Positions 47,087 through 58,358 of a stretch of 64,000 nucleotides of DNA are shown here, in pieces. The position numbers and the translations under genes are program-made. This DNA comes from Cavenderia fasciculata (lineage: Eukaryota > Evosea > Eumycetozoa > Acytosteliales > Cavenderiaceae), in the NCBI RefSeq assembly GCF_000203815.1, contig NW_004457737.1:1798001-1862000 (forward strand). Reading direction: 5' to 3'. The stretch's first letter is position 1. Each line of letters opens with the position of its first letter. The notes under the pieces are model-generated. The model did not search any database, was not told the origin of the DNA, and saw only the letters and a program-made list of their open reading frames with translations.

Positions 47087-50000
47087 TTAACCTCTATGTG
47101 AAGAAATCATTGATCTTCTATCAAATAGATCATTCTTTTTAAAGACGAATCTATCGATTTTATCTTCTGCTTCAAGAAGAATTTCATCATCATCGAGGAC
47201 ACGTTCCAAACCGTCTCTGACAATATGTAGCGAGTATTCTGCTTCTTCTTCACCTGTCACCTTCATCTTTTTAACTACCATCTGTCTAACCTTTCCACAA
47301 AGAGTATCATATCCAATAGCAAATGAACAGAATAATACATCTCCAAATCCTTCAAGACAAATTCTAACTACCACCTTGCCACGATTTTCTTCTGGTTGAG
47401 GTGTTTGTTCTGATTGTTGTTGTGATTGTTGTAAATTATTATTATTATTATTATTATTATTATTTTGACTACGAGGTGAACCTGGAGGTGAAGGCATTAA
47501 TTCACTCAATTCTTTCAAATTGGATGTTGATTTGGTCGATGATTTGGTTTCTTTTTCATTTTCTCTTGATATATTAGCTCCATCCATTTCATCATCTTGT
47601 TGTTCATATTTTTCATCATCTACATATTCCAATTCTTGTTGTTTTTTCTCTGATTCATCTGATGATTCATTTTCATCCGATTCATCTGATTTATCCTTTT
47701 GATTTTGATTTTCATTTGGTTTAAATGATAAAGATGACATTGGATTTGATAATTCTTCATCCAATTTATCAAATATATTCATAATGGAAGCTCTTTCATT
47801 GATTAATTTGTTGTTGTTTGAGCCAAGAGATCTTGCATCACGTCTTTGACGTTCTTGTTCCTCTTCTTGTCTGAGTTGTTCCAATTCCTCTTCCTCTTCT
47901 TCCAATAAACGTCGTCTGTCATCTTCTTCTCTTTGTTCTTGTTGGAGTTCTCGGAGACGTATTTGATTGTCAATGTCTTCTTGGGCCTGTCTGAGCTCTT
48001 CGTCTTGGTGCTCCTGTTGGGATTCTCATTTGCTCCCATTCGTCTTGTTCTGCTTGAGCACGGCGCATCTCGTCCAACTCCCATTGCACATCGTCGTCTT
48101 GTTGTTCTCTCTGCTCGCGCTCTCTCAGTTCTCTTAAGCGCTCCTCTTGCTCGAGACGCTCCAATTCCTGGCGTTCTTCTTGTTCCTTCTTTTCGCGCTC
48201 GATCTTTTCTCGCTTGTCTCGCTCTTCTTGGTCCTTTTGTTCACGTTGCTTGCGGAGTCGCTCGCGTTGGTCCTCTTCGGCCTTGGTCTTGTCCTTTTGC
48301 ACCTGAGCGACGCGGTTCTGGCGCTCGCGCTCTGCGTCGGCACGTTTCTTGTCGTCGTCGGCCTTTCGGGCCTCGGCGTCACGCATGACACGCACGCGGT
48401 CTGCTTCCTCGCGCTTCTTTCTCTCTTCGTCGTCGCGACGTGTCTTTTCGACAAGTTCGCGTTTCTTGCGTGCCTCTTCCTCGATTTGCTCGCGCTTGAG
48501 TTTGTCCTCTTCGTCCTTTTCGCGCATAGCCTTGAGTTGCTTGTCACGTGCGCTCATCATATTCTCTGGTTGGATCGGTTGTTTGGCAGAGACACATCCG
48601 CGATAGATCGCTGCCTTGTCGCCGTCCTGTCCCGACAACAAGTAATAAAAGCACGACAAGTAGATCATGTAAGAGCGCTCGTCCATCGAGTCCTCGTCCC
48701 ACGCCGACGCCTTGAGAATCTTGGGGATCTGCTTGGCATTAAACGCAGCGTCTAGCACAGTCTGTGCCTGCTGGGTCTTGCTCTTTTGGCCGGCCACTGA
48801 CTGATAGTCGATCGCGCCAGGACTGCATTTACTCAACAACGCAGCAAACACCAATGGATTCGACAGGCCCGACGGACCATCGACCACCAACGCCTTACTA
48901 ACCTCTCCAACTCTTGCATTACACCAACCAATTAATTTATCTTTTACAACATATTCTTTTTCTAAAAATTAAATTAAACCAAATAAATCAAAATAACATT
49001 AATATTAAAAAATCCATCTATTTTCTTTTCCCCTTTTTTTTCCTTTCCCTTTTTACAACATACCACCATTTGAAATAAAAGCAATAAATATTGACCAAAT
49101 AACACGATGAATTATCTTTGCTACTTTACATTCTACGATATCTTGGGATAGTAGTTTACCAAAATCAGCTCCAACTTGTTGTAGAGCTTCGAGGACTGCA
49201 TCGATATTGTATTGCATTTCATAGACTGATTTTCCTTTTCTATATTTCAAGGTACGACCAAACAACTCTTCAATGAGATTGATGAGGACGAGACCGTCGC
49301 TGTAGACACTGAGAATGTCACCGCCATTGGACGACAAACCACGACCAGAGACAAGGTAGTCGGTCCAAGCCACATAAGCAGCGCTTTGAGTCTCGGAACA
49401 CTCCAACTTGGCATTGAGTTTTCTTGCATTGAGGTCACGACTAGTTGGCACAAATGCCATGGCTGGAGTGGCAGTACGTGTGGTTTGAACGGCCGTGTAG
49501 GCAGTAGTTGCTTGTAATTCAGTAGCCCATGCTTGCAAATCACCTTCCTTTTCAGCGGCCAATGTGTGACGCTCGCTATTAGACGTTGTCACAACAATAA
49601 ACGAACCCAATTGGCTAACCTTTAGTTCAATGACTGCATTCTCCAACGACAACTCTATGATGGGTGTATCCTCTTGTTCGTTGTGATAGAAACTAATATA
49701 TTTGTCTTTGGAGATGGCCCATACCTTGTCAAACTTGTTTGCCTTTTTTCTTAGTAGAAATCCACTCATTCCCTTGGTTGGTTTGATGGTATTGATATTT
49801 GGTTGGGGTGGTTCTCTAACTGGAGCAGATGTTGATTGTTTTCCTGGTTGAGGTGGTTCACGTGCAGGAGCACCAGTTCCAGCACGTCCACCAGTTGCAG
49901 CACTTGTCAATTGACTTGCCATCTTGTCTTGGAAACTCATAAATTCACCCTTTGAATTTAGGAAATAAAACTTGTAATCCTTCTTTTCATTTTTAATTAT

Positions 50001-50110
50001 ATAATCAAATGGGAAATCTGTCATTTTTAATGATTGTTTTACTAAAAGTAAAACAAAATAAAATATAAAATAAAAGAAAATGAATTAATTAATATTAATC
50101 AAATATTAAA

Positions 50111-50145
<35 letters not shown>

Positions 50146-50333
50146 TTTCTTTACATACCTCCACCTTCAAAAAAGAATAAACCAAATTGTTCCATATCAC
50201 CTTCCTTCATGAAATACTTTTTACCAAGTTTCTCACATACCTCTCCGGCAGGTGTACGTGATTCAACTGCCATGGATTTATACAATCCATCCTTATCATA
50301 TACTTTTAATACTTTTTTAATGATTGGTTCCAT
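47087..50333 (-). CDS. RA-PH-CH-CH-coiled coil-RA protein
   Basis: Exons 50333-50159, 50041-49064 and 48961-47087 give about 1008 aa if one base is dropped from a C3 run (plus-strand G 48019-48021). Domains in order: a Ras-association (RA) beta-grasp at ~5-100 (IIKKVLKVYDKDGLYKSM), a PH domain at ~149-242 (GFLLRKKANKFDKVWAISK ... QAWATEL), two calponin-homology domains at ~281-387 and ~388-500 forming an actinin/filamin-type actin-binding pair, a long charged coiled coil (~520-740), an acidic low-complexity stretch, and a second RA-like domain at the end (VVVRICLEGFGDVLFCSF to RFVFKKND). The RA-PH pair resembles that of RIAM/Grb7-type Ras or Rap effectors. A role in connecting Ras/Rap GTPases and phosphoinositides to actin is inferred. 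Confidence 0.8.
48019..48021 (-). other. Frame break in the RA-PH-CH gene
   Basis: The coiled-coil frame reads ...EQDEWEQMRI and then runs to a stop as PTGAPRRRAQTG. Removing one C from the CCC run gives ...MRIQQEHQDEELRQAQEDI, a seamless coiled coil that continues to the acidic tail and second RA domain. Exon 3 then has the exact length needed by its splice phase. An assembly indel is most likely. Confidence 0.7.
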
Positions 50334-51493
50334 TCTTTCTTTTTTTTTGTTAAATATCTATAGAACTATCTTTGTGTCTAAATAGATCAAAGATATATGA
50401 TTGATATATAATATATGTGTGGGTTGTGTATAGGTGTGTAACAATGATTCACAGCACAAAGTGTGTGTGCTTATTCTAAATATACAACTGTCTCTATCTA
50501 TATTATTATTGTCTATCAATTCTATTATTATTATTGTTATTGTATAAAGGTGCAATTGTTATCTATATATCTATCTATCTATCTATCTGTATCTATTAGC
50601 TCTACTATCTATCTATTATCTGTTTAGAGAGAGAAACGAAATTGAACCGAAAAGAAAAGTCGTAATTAGTAAACAGGAAGCAATGGTTGGATGTGTTGTG
50701 TTTGGTGAATTCCCTTCTTTTCGGAGGGTGTGATCGCACAATCGTCGTCGGATGTTGGGGGTGGTTGATTGATGGTTTTCGCCCCTCCTCTCCTAATCGA
50801 CGATTCCATTCCCACGCACACCTCCCCAATACATTGATGATCTTTTTCAAACTTTAAAACCTACGTGTTATGTGTGTATCTGTCTCTCTCCCTCTTGTCT
50901 GTTGCTCTTTCTATCTATCTCTTTTTTTTTAATCCTAATTTCTGTTTACTGGTAGTAGTTAGTATCTTGATTGTTTGTGTTATTAATGATGAATCTAAAC
51001 AAGAGCCTAGATTTGCTGGCAAAAAAACCCAAATTAACAACAATAAAAATCTTTCCCCAACTGCTGCAAAAGGTGTTTCTTTTTCTCTTTATGCTACATA
51101 CTGCTACACTTTATTCTGAGCTCGAAATTGTTTTCACGTCGTTCAATGTCGTAAGCAAAGGTCGTACGTGCGCGATCTTATCGATAAGATAGTTGATACA
51201 AAATTAAGGTGCAAAGTTATATACTTTAGTTCTTTTTGCAAATATATTGACTGTTGATATAAATAAATAAAAAGACAAATGACAAAGAAATCAGAGGGGG
51301 GCTAAACGGCTTATCACTTCTATTATTGTTATTCAACTCCAAAGGCGATTGTTGTAAAAACCTCCCCACAAAATTGCCATCGGAGAAAAAGGTTAAAATA
51401 TCTATTTTTTTTTTTGTCATTCAATTAATTGTTTTATTTACAAGCGGGATGGTTTAGGGTGATCCTTTATTACCCTTACTACTACTATTGCTA
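50334..51493. other. Intergenic, 1.16 kb
   Basis: Promoter of the RA-PH-CH gene and 3' flank of CAP-G. Includes (TTTC)n repeats just inside the first intron (50113-50147), (TATC)n at about 50570-50590 and a mixed-composition patch at about 51115-51195 with the palindrome TCTTATCGATAAGA. Frames at 50605, 50865, 50971 and 51226 are short and not gene-like. Confidence 0.5.
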
Positions 51494-54400
51494 CTAATAG
51501 AAATGAACTGGAGGTGGAGTGTAACCCGAGGAATGGAATCTGACTCTCTTTGTTGGTTGTTTAATTGCCGTTGTGGCGTTGGTAGTGGCAGTTTCCAACA
51601 TGTCATGTTGATCACGTTTCTTGAGGATGGATCTAACAGTCTTTTTTGATGGTTTGTCAATAGATTGTTGGAATTCGGATGCTCCTCTAAATTTAAATGG
51701 TCCCCAATTTTTGAATTCTTCATCGTCCGATTCTTGTGAACTCACGGTCTTTTGTTGTTGTTGTTGTTGTTGTGATGGTATATTATTGAGGCGTTGGTGT
51801 TTGGGACTATTATTATTATTATTATTTACATTTAATTTTGAAGATAGTATTTGACGAACACTTATTTGTTCATCATCACCACCAAATCCACCATTATTAT
51901 GGTCATTGATAGATTGACTAATACCATTACCATTTTTGTTGTTGTTGTTGTTTGATTGTTGTGATTTAATTGGAGTAAATGTTGTTTCAACAATTGGTTT
52001 TTCATTTTGTTGATGTTCATAGGTCTTGTTGATGGTTTCTACAGTATCAAATAACTTCTTTTGATTTTGAAAGAATGCTTTCAAACTACTTGGATCGTAC
52101 TTTGCCTTTTTGTTAATGTCATAATTGACACGACCCTTTTTATCAACTACCACATCTCCATCGCCTTGACTACCGCAAGTGTCGGTCGAACCACCAAACA
52201 TATCCTTTTTAGGTTTCTTTGCAGAGGAGGATGGAGTTGAGGGAGACTTTGTTGTCTTGGTTGGTGTTTTCAATCCCCCCTTGACTGGAGTTTTCTTTGT
52301 TGGAGTTGTTGTTGTTGTTGATTTGTTATTTTGAGGAAACCCAACAATATTCTCATACTGTGTGCCATATTCTTCCTTTACATGTACGTGTTTCGAAGTG
52401 TTTGTAGCACTTGTTGGTTCTGAATCATTGATTCCACTGAAATCGAGTGTGTCTGGGTCTCTGTTGGTACCACTCTTGATCAATGCACGCACCGACTCTT
52501 GGAACTGGGTGATGTGGGGGTCGACAAAGAGGACGGTCAGCTTGTCGAGCATTTGGTAGATCTTGGCCAAATGGGTTTGATGTTGGAACTTGTCAAAACG
52601 GAGAAGGGGGAGTACCTTGGTGAGCTCTTTGGTCTCACCTCTAAAACATGATATCAGTTCCTGACAGATTTGGATGGCTATCTGTGGATGGATGTCCTCC
52701 ACCTTGAATGTTTCGACTTGCGACACTGTCATTTGTGACGATTGCACAATGAGATCAGAGGTACGTCGCGACAAGCTGCTGATGGTGGTCTTGACCTGAG
52801 CGGCGTTTTTGCATGGCTTGTCAAACAAGTACAAAAGGAATTTGGTGAGGTCAATCAAATTGATCAGCGCATAATTCGATCCCTTGACCGACTGTACGAC
52901 CGATTTTAAAATAGGCAACGTACTATTAAACAATAGAATCTTGTTTTCCAATGAATCGGCAACATATGCTTGGAAAAATAAATATAAACATTTTCTCAAC
53001 TCTAATAAATCTTTTGTTGCTGGTGACATTAATTCTAAAAATAAAAATATTAATATCTAAAATAAATAGAAATAGAGTTAATAAATAGTTTGATTTAGTT
53101 TTTCTTATTATTATTATTTTTTTTTTTTACCTTTTGATCTTGAACAATACCAGAATATAATAATTTAACAAAACCTTCAATACAAATAATTTTTGTTTCA
53201 TCATTGGTTGAAACTTGTGAATATTTTCGAATCATTTTGTAAAGTGGTACAGTTTCTTTTGGAATGGTTTTGGGTGATCCAAATACCAATATAATATCAA
53301 ATACAACCCTTAAACAAGCTAGTTGAATTTCAGGTGTATCAGTTTCTAAAATCTTTTCAAATAAATTTAAATAATTTAATGCTGCATTCTATAAAAATAA
53401 ATAATTAATTGTTAATATATGATTTCTAGTTTCTTTTTGTTTCTTTTTACTTACACGTCTATGTAAACAAAAAATACCAAGATTTTGAACACCTAATTTA
53501 CGTAGATTTGGTAGTGGATGTTGAATACTTGGTAGAATGACCAATTGCAAGAGACCATCGATTTCTGGTGAATTTGAGAATTTCTTTGCATTGAGCAATA
53601 GGTAATGAGTAATGATGGAGCATTTTAAAATGGCTTGTGTTTTACTACTTTGAATGATTTGTTTGAGTTGATTGATTTGAGTTTGAATGGTTTGCCATTC
53701 CTTTTTGTTTTTGATACTTTTCTTGTCAATCGCTTCCAACTCTTCCAATTTGGTAATGTTTGGATCGACTTCTAATGGGTCAAGTAGATCAGATAGCAAC
53801 TCTACCATTTGCAATATAAAAGTTCTTTCTATTCCAATAACCAATGAAAGACAAGATAGAGTTTGTTTGATGAGTTGAAATTCTTTTTCAGCCGATGATT
53901 CGTCCACACCTTGGCATTTAACAACTCGTAATATTTGTAGTAGAAATACTTCCATATTTGTACGACCGACTTCGTCACCAAAGTCCAAGCTTTGCAAAGC
54001 TTCTAGTAGTTGTCCAAGCACATAAAACTCTCCTAAATGTGCAAGCAATATATCACGATATTCGGTGAGTGTTGGTAGTAGCTCGTCCAATCGCTCCATC
54101 AATAAGTATTTTGAGGCATTTGGTACGGACACCGAGGTCAAATGGTGTACTGTCAACTTGTGGTGGAATGCCTGTTCGTTGGTAATGTCTTTTCGGCAGA
54201 GTCGTAGGGCGAAATCATCCAAACCAGCCTTTTCATAGACTGCCAATAACGATCGTTCGAGGAATGGCCCATTCTCGACGACATCGATCTTTTCGAGATA
54301 GATGTATAGGTAGTGATTGGGATTCTCTGATTTGAGTTTGTTGAGCCAACTAGTGAGAAGATCGAGTGAAGCTTCTTTGACCTTTGGTTCAGGGTCGTTT

Positions 54401-55459
54401 AATCCTTGACTGATCACTTCAATAATTTGTTCGCTTGTAAAGTCATCCATCTTGTACCATTTGCTTAGGATGTTGTAGGCTGTCGATCTGACCTCTAGTT
54501 TAATGTCTTTGGTACGACGAATAACATGTTGAATCAAATCCAATGTATCAAATTTAACAGCCACTGCAAAGGGAACAATCTGCTTGAGCAACGTGTTTCT
54601 AATATTCCAAACTGAATCACTGTCCATCATTTCGAGCACTTCTTCAAAGTAGGACTGATCCTTTTTGTTCATATAGTATTTAACCGTTACATTGACTGCA
54701 GACAACCGAATATTCACATTTTTATCTATACATCTTGTATCCAATATTGATTTTATATCCATATAATTTGATTTTTTATCAATATCAAATAATCTAAAAA
54801 AGAAAAACAAAAGTAAACAAGTTAGAGAGAGTGAGGGAGAAGGAGAGAGATAGAGATTATATAATCTTTACATACTCTGTTTTAGTATCAGGATCTGATA
54901 ATATATTATTTAATAATTGAAGTGATCTATGTCTAACTACAGTTTCTTTGGAATCCAATACAGTATATAGAAATGATAAAACTGCATCCTTAGATTGTCT
55001 CTTTTTTTGTTTAATCAATTCAATGTTTTTGTTATTATTATTATTATTATTATTAGCAGTATTATTATTTGTTGTTGTTGATTGTGAAGATGTTGATATA
55101 GAAGAAGATGATGAATTATAAAGATAAACTAAATATTTTGATATAAATCTGCAAGTTGCAGTTGTTTTTGAATCTTTTGAACTTGGACAACAGAGATATA
55201 GTTTGATTGGATAGATAAATGATTCTGCAAATTCATTTGCATCTCTTGATCGCATCAAAGCTTTATCCAATTGAATAAACGATGATGTAAACGTTGATTT
55301 CAATCCCAGTTCTGATGCTTCTCCAACTGTCTCTTTGAATATTTCACATATCGTTTTTAATGTTTGATTCTGATTATTACTATTACTATTGTTATTGTTA
55401 TTACTTGTTGTTTGTTGTGATGTTAGTGATTTTCTTGCCATTTCTTTATGTATGTACAA
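51494..55459 (-). CDS. ncapg: Condensin subunit CAP-G (Cnd3)
   Basis: Four exons (55459-54876, 54793-53455, 53388-53131, 53056-51494) give 1247 aa. CAP-G is a HEAT-repeat subunit of condensin I, which compacts mitotic chromosomes. The N-terminal pattern matches NCAPG (TICEIFKETVGEA..., FIYPIKLYLCC), the HEAT repeats run through about residue 700 (VNIRLSAVNVTVKYYM, EVRSTAYNILSKWY, PEPKVKEASLDLLTSWL), and GFVKLLYSGIVQDQKIL followed by PATKDLLELRKCLYLFF aligns with human GLAKLMFSGRL...RLRHCLGVFF. The tail is disordered and Lys/Ser/Gln-rich with an SQESDDEEF acidic motif that may be phosphorylated. The human match fixes the acceptor of exon 4 at 53057, not the later AG. A second in-frame ATG at 55441 (MARKSLTS) could be the true start. 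Confidence 0.9.
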
Positions 55460-55864
55460 AGCAAGAGAGATAGATATCTATATATTTCGATAATATTAAA
55501 ATGTTCATAATGAACACCCCTCCTCAATGAGCAATACCAAAACCTTCGAAGTTCTTAGAATTCACACTTTTTTCAAATTTTTGAACTCCGAGTTTGGAGT
55601 TTATTTTTTTTATATTCGACTCGAAAAAATCTAACTTGATGAACATGTTGATGGTCTTTGAAATCGGTCAGTCACCCTTAGATACGAGTTAGGTTGAGTG
55701 AGAGATAGTAAAGAGAGGGATGTAGAATCGGTCAGTCACCCTAGGTGACACAAGCTATATAACAGAGCTGCTCTCACCATGTGAATTCATTCAACCAAGC
55801 ACACCTCCTCTACCTCTACCTACCTCCTACCTATCTTCACAACAAAGTTATTATTATCTCTTTC
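55460..55864. other. Divergent promoter region with a direct repeat
   Basis: About 405 bp between CAP-G (-) and the F-box-like gene (+). The 17-bp sequence AATCGGTCAGTCACCCT occurs twice in direct orientation, at 55662-55678 and 55726-55742, 64 bp apart and 120-200 bp upstream of the plus-strand start. A TATA-like GCTATATAAC lies at about 55752. These are good candidates for promoter elements of the F-box-like gene. Confidence 0.5.
55662..55742 (+). promoter_or_regulatory. Pair of 17-bp direct repeats, likely regulatory
   Basis: Two identical copies of AATCGGTCAGTCACCCT (55662-55678 and 55726-55742) upstream of the F-box-like gene, in the same orientation. The sequence is far less AT-rich than its surroundings. 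Paired binding sites for a transcription factor are the natural reading; the factor is unknown. Confidence 0.45.
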
Positions 55865-57436
55865 ATGTCAACTACTACTACTTCAATTGCACTACCACCT
55901 TCATGCTTACTACCACTGGTCTTTAGTACTACTGACTCATTATTTGGCTATTTGTCTGTTGCTGTCTCTGCTGCCTCTGCCTCTGCCTCTGCCTCCCAGT
56001 CTCTGTCTGTCTGTTTTGATCCGTCTTCGTTGAGTTATTATCCTTATAGCTATCCCGACTGTGCTGGCCGCCAAGACCTACTCGTCTCTCCTACTACTGT
56101 TACTAGAGTAGTGGAAGAAGAGGAAGAGTATGATCACGAAGTAATGGGTGCTGATAATGATAATGACGGTTCCATCGGCATGGCTATCGACACCAATATC
56201 TATTTAGTGCCTAGTATCTATGAATCTGAATCAGGAGCAGGGCCATCGTCACCATTGTCACCAATGTCCCCAGGCTTGGTTAGATGTAGTTCCTTTTGTA
56301 ATGGAAATCGTCGGTTGGAGTGTGTCCACTGTGCCCATTTAGAGTTGGGTTGTTCTCTGCTGACTCCTTGTGTCTCTCTGTCCAAGCAAGAGTCATTACC
56401 ATTGCCATTCTCTGATCTAGATGATGTGTTGGATAATGATATTGTTGTAGTCGTCAAACAACCAAACAACCCGGCCAAGTCAGGGTTCGAGTCAGAGTCA
56501 GAGTCAAAGGTGACACTACCAAAGTTTTGTTTGAGTATTATTCTCAAACATCTCTGGGATTCAATGTCTGACGAACCTCTCTACACCAAGTTATCAGTGC
56601 TGCCATACGTGAGCCATTACTTTTTCGCATGTGTCAAGTCTCTTAACTGTAACCTCAAGCTGACACTGACCAACCAATGTTGCCAAAGATTGATGCGTTG
56701 TTTCACTGGCCGTCCACAATACACCCGTTCTCAACTCACTATTCTAAAGGACAGAGTAATGACCAACAACAATAATAATAGTAGTACCGAGCAAGACAAC
56801 AGTAACAACTCAACAACGGTTGGAAGATGGAATTTAATCAATTCTATTTCATCAATTACATTGGTACAAGATGGTAGTACTAGTTGTATTGGTAGTGTTG
56901 AAAGTTTGTTTGTGTGTCCACCGTTCCGTAGGATGATTGATATGTCGCTCGAGGATATCAATACCACCGATCAGAGTGTCCACAATCTGGTTAGTGCCAT
57001 TCCCACCATCAAGTCATGCACAGTTACCTGTTATCTCGACCAGATCCCACGATTCTCTACACATTTTGATCGAGTATCTGCACACCTGGTAGTACAAGTC
57101 GCCCAAAAGAGAAGGAGAGTGTCATCGGTCGTACCACAATCGTTGATTGACAGTTTCAATCATGTTGCTCGTATTCATATACGATTCTCTTATTCACCCG
57201 ACCACTCGAGCAACCATTCACACGAAGCAGCCTATGAGTTTGTATTGCAACTCATCAAAGCCAATCATGCCTCCACCGAAATTCACCTGGAATTGGATAT
57301 CGTCCAAGGAAACACCGACGATGAACAATCATCATCATTGTACAACGATAAAAAAGATAAAAAGATACAAACATTACGTAGAACATTATCTAATCGTAAA
57401 CATCTTTTAAATCATACCATTTCAATAAATAATTAA
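55865..57436 (+). CDS. F-box-like protein with low-complexity N-terminus
   Basis: Single exon, 523 aa from the ATG at 55865; an upstream GTG-opened extension has no ATG and is unlikely. Residues 1-200 are Ser-, Ala- and acid-rich, with a Cys-containing stretch (CSSFCNGNRRLECVHCAHLELGC) that might bind metal. Residues ~215-265 resemble an F-box (LPKFCLSIILKHLW ... VSHYFFACVKSL). After an Asn/Ser insert, the C-terminal half has scattered leucine/valine strands (SVESLFVCPPF, KSCTVTCYL, EIHLELDIV) like degenerate LRR-type F-box proteins. It has the same overall plan as the protein at 13313. Substrate recruitment to an SCF ubiquitin ligase is inferred. Confidence 0.65.
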   Translation: MSTTTTSIALPPSCLLPLVFSTTDSLFGYLSVAVSAASASASASQSLSVCFDPSSLSYYPYSYPDCAGRQDLLVSPTTVTRVVEEEEEYDHEVMGADNDNDGSIGMAIDTNIYLVPSIYESESGAGPSSPLSPMSPGLVRCSSFCNGNRRLECVHCAHLELGCSLLTPCVSLSKQESLPLPFSDLDDVLDNDIVVVVKQPNNPAKSGFESESESKVTLPKFCLSIILKHLWDSMSDEPLYTKLSVLPYVSHYFFACVKSLNCNLKLTLTNQCCQRLMRCFTGRPQYTRSQLTILKDRVMTNNNNNSSTEQDNSNNSTTVGRWNLINSISSITLVQDGSTSCIGSVESLFVCPPFRRMIDMSLEDINTTDQSVHNLVSAIPTIKSCTVTCYLDQIPRFSTHFDRVSAHLVVQVAQKRRRVSSVVPQSLIDSFNHVARIHIRFSYSPDHSSNHSHEAAYEFVLQLIKANHASTEIHLELDIVQGNTDDEQSSSLYNDKKDKKIQTLRRTLSNRKHLLNHTISINN

Positions 57437-57580
57437 AATTAAATAATTAAATAAATAAAATGTATTAATAAAATCGGATGAATCATCAAAAAATCAATAT
57501 TATTAATATTACTTTTGAACTCATAATTTTAGAGTACTTACTATTTTTGTATATATATATATATATTTATTTTGATTATC

Positions 57581-57968
57581 ATGGTAAGTTATATATATAT
57601 AAGAAGAGAAGAGAAGAAAAGATAGATGAGTTTGAATCTAACAATCAATCATGTTGTTCATCTATTTATTTATAGTCAGCAATCTTTAATTTTCAAAGTT
57701 TACTAGTGGTAATATTACTCTTTATCTGTACATGTACTTATATTAGAGCTTCATATCCAAAGCTATTAGAAGTTAGAAATAAACATAGGTATGTTGATTG
57801 ATTGATTGTTTGTTTGTTACCAATAACACAATACAATACTAATCAATGAATGATTTCATATATAGTATATCAGGGTTACCTTGGAAAGCAGCAAGAATAG
57901 GTGAAAGATTAAGTCCTTGGGTTTCAGCATCATGTATAATAATGGGAGCAGTTCTTTTATTTTGGTAG
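57581..57968 (+). CDS. kish: Kish (TMEM167) small secretory-pathway membrane protein
   Basis: Three exons (57581-57583, 57676-57788, 57866-57968) give 72 aa, the same length as human TMEM167A. The protein reads [21 protein letters not shown], then [17 protein letters not shown], then [20 protein letters not shown] and a second hydrophobic helix ending in FW. This matches the family along its whole length: [10 protein letters not shown], CTCxYIR, the WKxARIGER motif and two transmembrane helices. Kish proteins act in the early secretory pathway at the Golgi. The first coding exon is the ATG alone, ended by GTAAGT, so the gene is invisible to a plain reading-frame scan. Family identity is very secure. 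Confidence 0.95.
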
Positions 57969-58358
57969 ATTTCTTTGTACTTTGAATAGAAAGAAATATT
58001 GGTATCAATCGATCTATAGATCACTAGTGTAGTGATACAAAAAGAAAGTTTAATAAAAAAAATTTAATAATATATCAAAGGGAAGAGTTCGAAGACACAT
58101 TATAATTCTAATATATTAATACATCAACATTTCTCTCATCACAAATTTTAGTAAACGTAAAGTGATTAACATCTATCAGTGATTCATTTCAAGACATCAC
58201 CTCCATCAAGAACCTCGCTTTAATTTATTATAATATTTGTTGTATACATTTTAATTATAAATCACACTCATTCTATAGTCTTTAATCCCATCTAGTCTAT
58301 TTTCATTGTCATTTATACATTCATTCATTTATTCATTAATTACTATCAATTTTTTGGA
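57969..58358. other. Intergenic, about 390 bp
   Basis: AT-rich 3' flank of Kish and promoter of the beta-grasp gene at 58359. A minus-strand frame at 57839-58024 lies over Kish and is spurious. No other feature is visible. Confidence 0.55.

Noticed and set aside
48147-48755. 202-codon hydrophobic plus-strand frame
   Set aside because: Antisense to the charged coiled coil of the RA-PH-CH gene; Glu/Arg/Lys codons read backwards give Leu/Phe/Ser-rich sequence.
53030-53060. Second AG acceptor for CAP-G exon 4
   Set aside because: With the phase-0 donor at 53131 it gives an immediate stop, whereas the first AG keeps frame and matches human CAP-G.
55781-55864. N-terminal extension of the F-box-like gene
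   Set aside because: It would begin with GTG and has leader-like CT-rich composition; the ATG at 55865 is the first proper start.
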